The position numbers and the translations under genes were made by a program. Below, in pieces: positions 32,859-36,487 of a DNA stretch of 36,487 nucleotides. The first letter of the stretch is position 1, and every line of letters starts with the position of its first letter. Under the pieces are notes generated by a model. The model ran no database searches. It had not been told where the DNA came from and saw nothing but the letters and a program-made list of their open reading frames with translations. This DNA is from Nocardioidaceae bacterium (GTDB taxonomy: Bacteria > Actinomycetota > Actinomycetes > Propionibacteriales > Nocardioidaceae): NCBI GenBank assembly GCA_017744365.1, contig JAGIBL010000013.1:1-36487 (forward strand), written 5' to 3'.

Positions 32859-34703
32859 ATGAGCGACCGTCACCCGATGACGGGGAACGAGATGTCCGGT
32901 ACGGCGCAGGGCGGGCTCGAGCGGCACGCGTACGACGTCATCGTGATCGGCGCGGGCGGCTCCGGGCTGCGGGCCGCGATCGCCGCCCACGAGGCCGGCG
33001 CCAAGGTCGGCATCGTCTGCAAGTCCCTGCTGGGCAAGGCGCACACGGTGATGGCCGAGGGCGGCATCGCGGCCGCGATGGGCAACCGCTGGCCCGAGGA
33101 CAACTGGGAGGTGCACTTCCGGGACACCATGCGCGGCGGCAAGATGCTGAACAACTGGCGGATGGCGCAGCTGCACGCGCAGGAGGCGCCCGAGCGGGTG
33201 CTCGAGCTGGAGGACTGGGGCGCGCTCTTCGACCGCACCGAGGACGGGCTCATCTCGCAGCGCGACTTCGGCGGCCACAAGTACGCCCGGCTCGCGCACG
33301 TCGGTGACCGCACCGGCCTGGAGATGATCCGGACCCTGCAGCAGCGGACCGTCCAGCTCGGCATCGACGTGTTCATGGAGTGCACGGTCACGGACCTGCT
33401 GCGCGCGGACGGCGCGATCGCGGGCGCCTTCGGCTACTGGCGCGAGACGGGGCGGTTCGTGGTCTTCGAGGCGCCGGCGATCGTGCTCGCGACCGGCGGC
33501 ATCGGCAAGTCCTACAAGGTCACCTCGAACTCGTGGGAGTACACCGGCGACGGGCACGCGCTCGCGCTGCGGGCCGGAGCCTCGCTGATCAACATGGAGT
33601 TCGTCCAGTTCCACCCGACCGGGATGGTCTGGCCGCCCTCGGTCAAGGGCCTGCTGGTCACCGAGTCGGTCCGCGGTGACGGCGGCATCCTGAAGAACTC
33701 CGAAGGCAAGCGGTTCATGTTCGACTACATCCCGGAGTTCTTCAAGGCGGAGACGGCGGACACGGTCGAGGAGGCCGACCGCTGGTACGACGACAAGAAG
33801 AACAACCGGCGGCCTCCCGAGCTGCTCCCGCGCGACGAGGTGGCCCGGGCGATCAACAGCGAGATCAAGGCCGGCCGCGGCTCCGAGCACGGCGGCATCT
33901 ACCTCGACATCGCCTCCCGGCGCTCGCCGGAGTTCATCCGCAAGCGGCTGCCCTCGATGTACCACCAGTTCAAGGAGCTGGCCGACGTCGACATCACCGC
34001 CGAGCCGATGGAGATCGGGCCGACCTGCCACTACGTCATGGGCGGCATCGAGGTGGACCCGGACACCGAGCTCTCCGCCGTACGGGGGCTCTATGCGGTG
34101 GGGGAGTGCTCCGGCGGCATGCACGGCTCGAACCGGCTCGGCGGCAACTCGCTCTCGGACCTGCTGGTCTTCGGGCGGCGGGCCGGGGAGGCAGCCGCGT
34201 CGTACGCCGACGGGCTGGGCGCCTCGCGGCCGGCGGTCGCCGAGGCCGACGTCCAGGCCGCCTCGCGCGCGGCCCTCGCGCCCTTCGAGTCAGAGGGCGG
34301 CGAGAACCCGTACACGATCCAGGCCGACCTGCAGCAGTCGATGAACGACCTGGTCGGGATCATCCGGACCGCCGCGGAGCTGGAGTCCTCGCTGGCGGAG
34401 ATCGAGCGGTTCAAGGAGCGCGCGGCGCACATGAGCGTCGAGGGGCACCGGCAGTACAACCCCGGCTGGCACCTGGCGCTCGACCTCAAGAACATGCTGC
34501 TGGTCAGCGAGGCGATCGCCAAGGCGGCGCTTGCCCGGCAGGAGTCCCGCGGTGGGCACACCCGCGACGACTTCCCCGCGACCGATCCGGAGTGGGGCAC
34601 CAAGAACCTGGTGGTGAACCTGAACGCCGCCGGGGACGGTGTGGACCTGGCCGAGAAGCCGTTGCCGGTGATGCCCGACGAGCTCAAGAGGTTCTTCGAG
34701 TGA
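32859..34703 (+). CDS. sdhA: Succinate dehydrogenase/fumarate reductase flavoprotein subunit (Sdh1 type)
   Basis: This encodes 614 residues from ATG at 32859, directly abutting the anchor's TAG; gagg lies 10 bases upstream. It has the FAD loop IGAGGSGLRAA (30-40), covalent-FAD His62 in KAHTVMAEGGIAAAMG, substrate loop FVQFHPTGM, TESVRGDGGIL, and SNRLGGNSLSDLLVFGRRAG with the catalytic Arg. It is about 60 residues shorter than the flavoprotein on the other strand and clearly a separate lineage. It catalyses succinate oxidation in a high-affinity Sdh1-type complex in mycobacteria; the direction in this organism is not shown. The iron-sulfur gene follows after 10 bases. Confidence 0.96.
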   Translation: MSDRHPMTGNEMSGTAQGGLERHAYDVIVIGAGGSGLRAAIAAHEAGAKVGIVCKSLLGKAHTVMAEGGIAAAMGNRWPEDNWEVHFRDTMRGGKMLNNWRMAQLHAQEAPERVLELEDWGALFDRTEDGLISQRDFGGHKYARLAHVGDRTGLEMIRTLQQRTVQLGIDVFMECTVTDLLRADGAIAGAFGYWRETGRFVVFEAPAIVLATGGIGKSYKVTSNSWEYTGDGHALALRAGASLINMEFVQFHPTGMVWPPSVKGLLVTESVRGDGGILKNSEGKRFMFDYIPEFFKAETADTVEEADRWYDDKKNNRRPPELLPRDEVARAINSEIKAGRGSEHGGIYLDIASRRSPEFIRKRLPSMYHQFKELADVDITAEPMEIGPTCHYVMGGIEVDPDTELSAVRGLYAVGECSGGMHGSNRLGGNSLSDLLVFGRRAGEAAASYADGLGASRPAVAEADVQAASRAALAPFESEGGENPYTIQADLQQSMNDLVGIIRTAAELESSLAEIERFKERAAHMSVEGHRQYNPGWHLALDLKNMLLVSEAIAKAALARQESRGGHTRDDFPATDPEWGTKNLVVNLNAAGDGVDLAEKPLPVMPDELKRFFE

Positions 34704-34713
34704 GGAGCGCGCG

Positions 34714-35490
34714 ATGACGTACCAGCTGAAGATGCGGGTCTGGCGGGGCGACGACTCCGGGGGGTCGCTGCAGGACTTCGCGGTCGAGGTCAGCGAGGGC
34801 GAGGTCGTGCTCGACGCGATCCACCGGCTGCAGGCCACCCAGGCCGGCGACCTCGCGGTCCGCTGGAACTGCAAGGCCGGCAAGTGCGGCTCGTGCAGCG
34901 CCGAGGTCAACGGCAAGCCGCGGCTGATGTGCATGACCCGGCTCTCCGACTTCGACCCGGCCGAGACGATCACGGTCACGCCGATGCGGACCTTCCCGGT
35001 GATCCGCGACCTGGTCACCGACGTCTCCTTCAACTACGAGAAGGCGCGCGAGCTGCCGGGGGTCGAGCTCGGCCCGCGGGACGCAGACGGCAAGCGCCGG
35101 ATGATGCAGGTCGACGTCGAGCGCGGCCAGGAGTTCCGGAAGTGCATCGAGTGCTTCCTGTGCCAGAACACCTGCCACGTCGTGCGCGACCACGAGGAGA
35201 ACAAGCCCGCGTTCGCCGGGCCGCGGTTCTTCCTCCGGTACGCCGAGCTCGACATGCACCCGCTGGACACCCACGACCGGCGGGCGCTGGCCCAGGACGC
35301 CGCCGGAATCGGGATGTGCAACATCACCAAGTGCTGCACCGAGGTGTGCCCGGAGAACATCAAGATCACCGACAACGCGATCATCCCGATGAAGGAGCGC
35401 GTCGCGGACCGGAAGTTCGACCCGCTGGTGTGGCTGGGCGCGAAGATCGGGATCCGGCACAAGGACGACGAGGGCCGCACGGAGATGTGA
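34714..35490 (+). CDS. sdhB: Succinate dehydrogenase/fumarate reductase iron-sulfur subunit (Sdh1 type)
   Basis: This encodes 258 residues from ATG at 34714 behind gaggag. Cluster ligands: [2Fe-2S] Cys53, 58, 61 and 73 (WNCKAGKCGSC, then LMC), first set Cys144, 147, 150 and 154 (CIECFLCQNTC), and second set Cys202, 207/208 and 212 (CNITKCCTEVCP). The YQLKMRVWRGDDSGG start and the C-terminal DPLVWLGAKIGIRHKDDEG are typical of the Rv0247c-like branch. It connects the flavoprotein to the five-helix anchor. The TGA overlaps the ATG of the following lipoprotein gene by one base. Confidence 0.95.
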   Translation: MTYQLKMRVWRGDDSGGSLQDFAVEVSEGEVVLDAIHRLQATQAGDLAVRWNCKAGKCGSCSAEVNGKPRLMCMTRLSDFDPAETITVTPMRTFPVIRDLVTDVSFNYEKARELPGVELGPRDADGKRRMMQVDVERGQEFRKCIECFLCQNTCHVVRDHEENKPAFAGPRFFLRYAELDMHPLDTHDRRALAQDAAGIGMCNITKCCTEVCPENIKITDNAIIPMKERVADRKFDPLVWLGAKIGIRHKDDEGRTEM

Positions 35491-35910
35491 TGCGCTGGGT
35501 CCTGCTCGCCGCGGCGCTCGCGCTGATGGCGGGTTGCGGCGAGGCAGGCGGCTCCGGAGACGACGGGAAGCCCGTGCACCCGGCGAGGACGGGTCAGCGG
35601 ACGCCGGACCCAGCCACGCTGGCCGGCCGCTGCGCGATCCTGACCGGACCGGATCGGCTCGCCGAGACTGTGCTGAGCATCGCGGGAAAGCCCGTTCCCC
35701 GCGGCGAGCGGGTCCGGGACGGCGTCCTCCAGCTGCGTCTCCAAACCGTCGGCTTCCAGATTGGGGCAACGACTCTCGGTGGCCGCCGGGATCTTGGTGG
35801 ACGTCCTCGACGACCCCACCGCCTATGCGCCGGGAGAGCGCATCCGGGTCGAGGCGGACCAGGCACTCGCAACGATCCGGCGCGTCTGCCGCCGCTTTGA
35901 CAACAACTGA
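35490..35910 (+). pseudogene. Small lipoprotein gene with a one-base frameshift
   Basis: ATG at 35490 starts a lipoprotein signal (MRWVLLAAALALMAGC, Cys16). The frame reads sensibly to LQTVGFQIG at about 35766, then continues as low-GC3, Arg-rich sequence to TGA at 35900. From the gggg run at 35763-35766 the +1 frame instead gives QRLSVAAGILVDVLDDPTA and APGERIRVEADQALATIRR, ending at TGA 35908-35910, with strong GC-rich third positions. Removing one G would restore a 139-residue protein. Either the gene is broken or the base is a homopolymer error. The function is unknown; it overlaps the sdhB stop by one base. Confidence 0.65.
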
Positions 35911-35926
35911 CGTTGGCACGCTGGAT

Positions 35927-35947
35927 CCCCTTGTTTTGAGGGGTTTT
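35927..35947 (+). terminator. Small hairpin with T-run after the lipoprotein gene
   Basis: cccct (35927-35931) pairs with agggg (35939-35943) around ttgttttg-like loop bases and is followed by tttt (35944-35947). It ends the plus-strand sdh operon region and lies 28 bases before the next gene's ATG. Confidence 0.45.
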
Positions 35948-35962
35948 GTCGGCGGTGGTCCG

Positions 35963-35968
35963 TAGCGT
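35963..35968 (+). promoter_or_regulatory. -10-like hexamer of the DUF222 gene
   Basis: tagcgt fits TANNNT and ends 6 bases before the ATG at 35975, a spacing expected for a leaderless transcript. No convincing -35 is seen. Confidence 0.35.
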
Positions 35969-35974
35969 TGGGGC

Positions 35975-36487
35975 ATGGTCAGTGAGACTCCCGAGCACGC
36001 GGCGCGACACCCTCTGGTGTCGTTCGTCGGCGAGTTCGAGAGTCTCCTGGCCCGGGTGTCCGATGCTCCCGCGTGGACGCTGACGGCCTCGGAGCTGACT
36101 GATCTGCTGCCGCGGCTGGCGCGGGCCGCGAACCAGGTCGCGTCCGTGCAGCTGCGGATGCTGCGGGAGGCGGACCGCCACCAGGTCGGTGATCCGGTGG
36201 GGGCGGCCAACACGGCCGGGTGGTGGGCCAACCAGTCCCGTACGACGAGGCCGGCCGCGCATCGTCAGGTGGCGCTGGCCGGTCGCCTCGACGACGACTC
36301 GCACCAGGTGACGGCCGCGGCTCTCTCGGCCGGTGCGGTCAACGTCGAGCAGGCCGCGGTGATCCTGAACGCGGTCGAAGCGCTGCCTTCGGAGTTGGTC
36401 TCCGATTCATTGCGCGCTGACGCCGAGGAGCACCTGGTCGCCTTGGCCGAGCATCACGATGCGAAGGATCTGCGGGTGCTGGGGCGC
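35975..36487 (+). CDS. DUF222/HNH endonuclease-like protein, 5' part only
   Basis: ATG at 35975 opens a frame that runs off the end of the window after 171 codons. The N terminus (MVSETPEHAARHPLVSFVG) leads into the helical DUF222 domain: TASELTDLLPRLARAANQVA, LRMLREADRHQ, AANTAGWWANQS, then ALSAGAVNVEQAAVILNAVE. The HNH module expected at the C terminus lies outside. Members are abundant repeated genes in Nocardioidaceae and related to mycobacterial 13E12 repeats; their role is unknown. A -10-like tagcgt just before the ATG hints at leaderless expression. The 3' part of another family member opens the window. Confidence 0.88.
   Translation, partial: MVSETPEHAARHPLVSFVGEFESLLARVSDAPAWTLTASELTDLLPRLARAANQVASVQLRMLREADRHQVGDPVGAANTAGWWANQSRTTRPAAHRQVALAGRLDDDSHQVTAAALSAGAVNVEQAAVILNAVEALPSELVSDSLRADAEEHLVALAEHHDAKDLRVLGR

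Overview
The window is chromosomal DNA from a very GC-rich actinobacterium. GC-rich third codon positions, frequent GTG starts, GTGA/TGATG gene overlaps, DUF222/HNH genes at both edges, a furA-katG pair, a monomeric NADP isocitrate dehydrogenase and an actinobacterial-type succinate dehydrogenase point to the Nocardioidaceae (Nocardioides-like). That assignment is inference from gene content. I see no rRNA, tRNA, CRISPR array, transposase or intact prophage, and no gene-free stretch above 300 bases.

Layout. 1-548: 3' end of a DUF222/HNH nuclease gene. 576-1832: a small protein with a domain I know from phage head-maturation proteins, then a secreted DUF6299-like protein. 1991-4189: an AraC-type regulator divergent from an NmrA-like oxidoreductase overlapping a DUF1772 membrane protein. 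4320-7244: a PEBP-like lipoprotein, then Lon protease behind an HspR-type (HAIR) operator. 7324-9074: a Dyp-type peroxidase whose 3' end overlaps a convergent two-domain Lrp/AsnC regulator. 9264-13534: a tightly coupled operon of an NTF2-like protein, an NCS1 permease, an agmatinase-family ureohydrolase and an aldehyde dehydrogenase, probably for a guanidino compound. 13546-17448: a CDF cation transporter, cydAB and a small membrane protein. 17511-24352: malate dehydrogenase, furA-katG, aquaporin and monomeric isocitrate dehydrogenase. 24444-28260: a tandem GNAT protein, trpS, a 2H phosphoesterase and a secreted CAP-domain protein. 28328-35490: two structurally different succinate:quinone oxidoreductases placed back to back. 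35490-36487: a frameshifted lipoprotein gene and the 5' end of another DUF222 gene.

A central theme is respiration and the TCA cycle: mdh, icd, two succinate dehydrogenases and cytochrome bd lie within about 20 kb, with katG and dyp handling peroxides. The cydAB and plus-strand sdh upstream regions carry similar CRP/GlxR-like palindromes.

The most unusual signals are not large genes. (1) A 77-bp insertion at the sdhA-sdhB junction of the minus-strand operon is bounded by a 9-bp direct repeat. It encodes a 26-residue reading frame joined to both neighbours by GTGA overlaps, so it turns one translational coupling into two. (2) Multi-armed nested palindromes sit at two convergent gene ends (katG/aqpZ and icd/GNAT); the second supplies the last codons of the GNAT gene. 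(3) The ureohydrolase operon has an unusual composition and a long inverted repeat in its leader.
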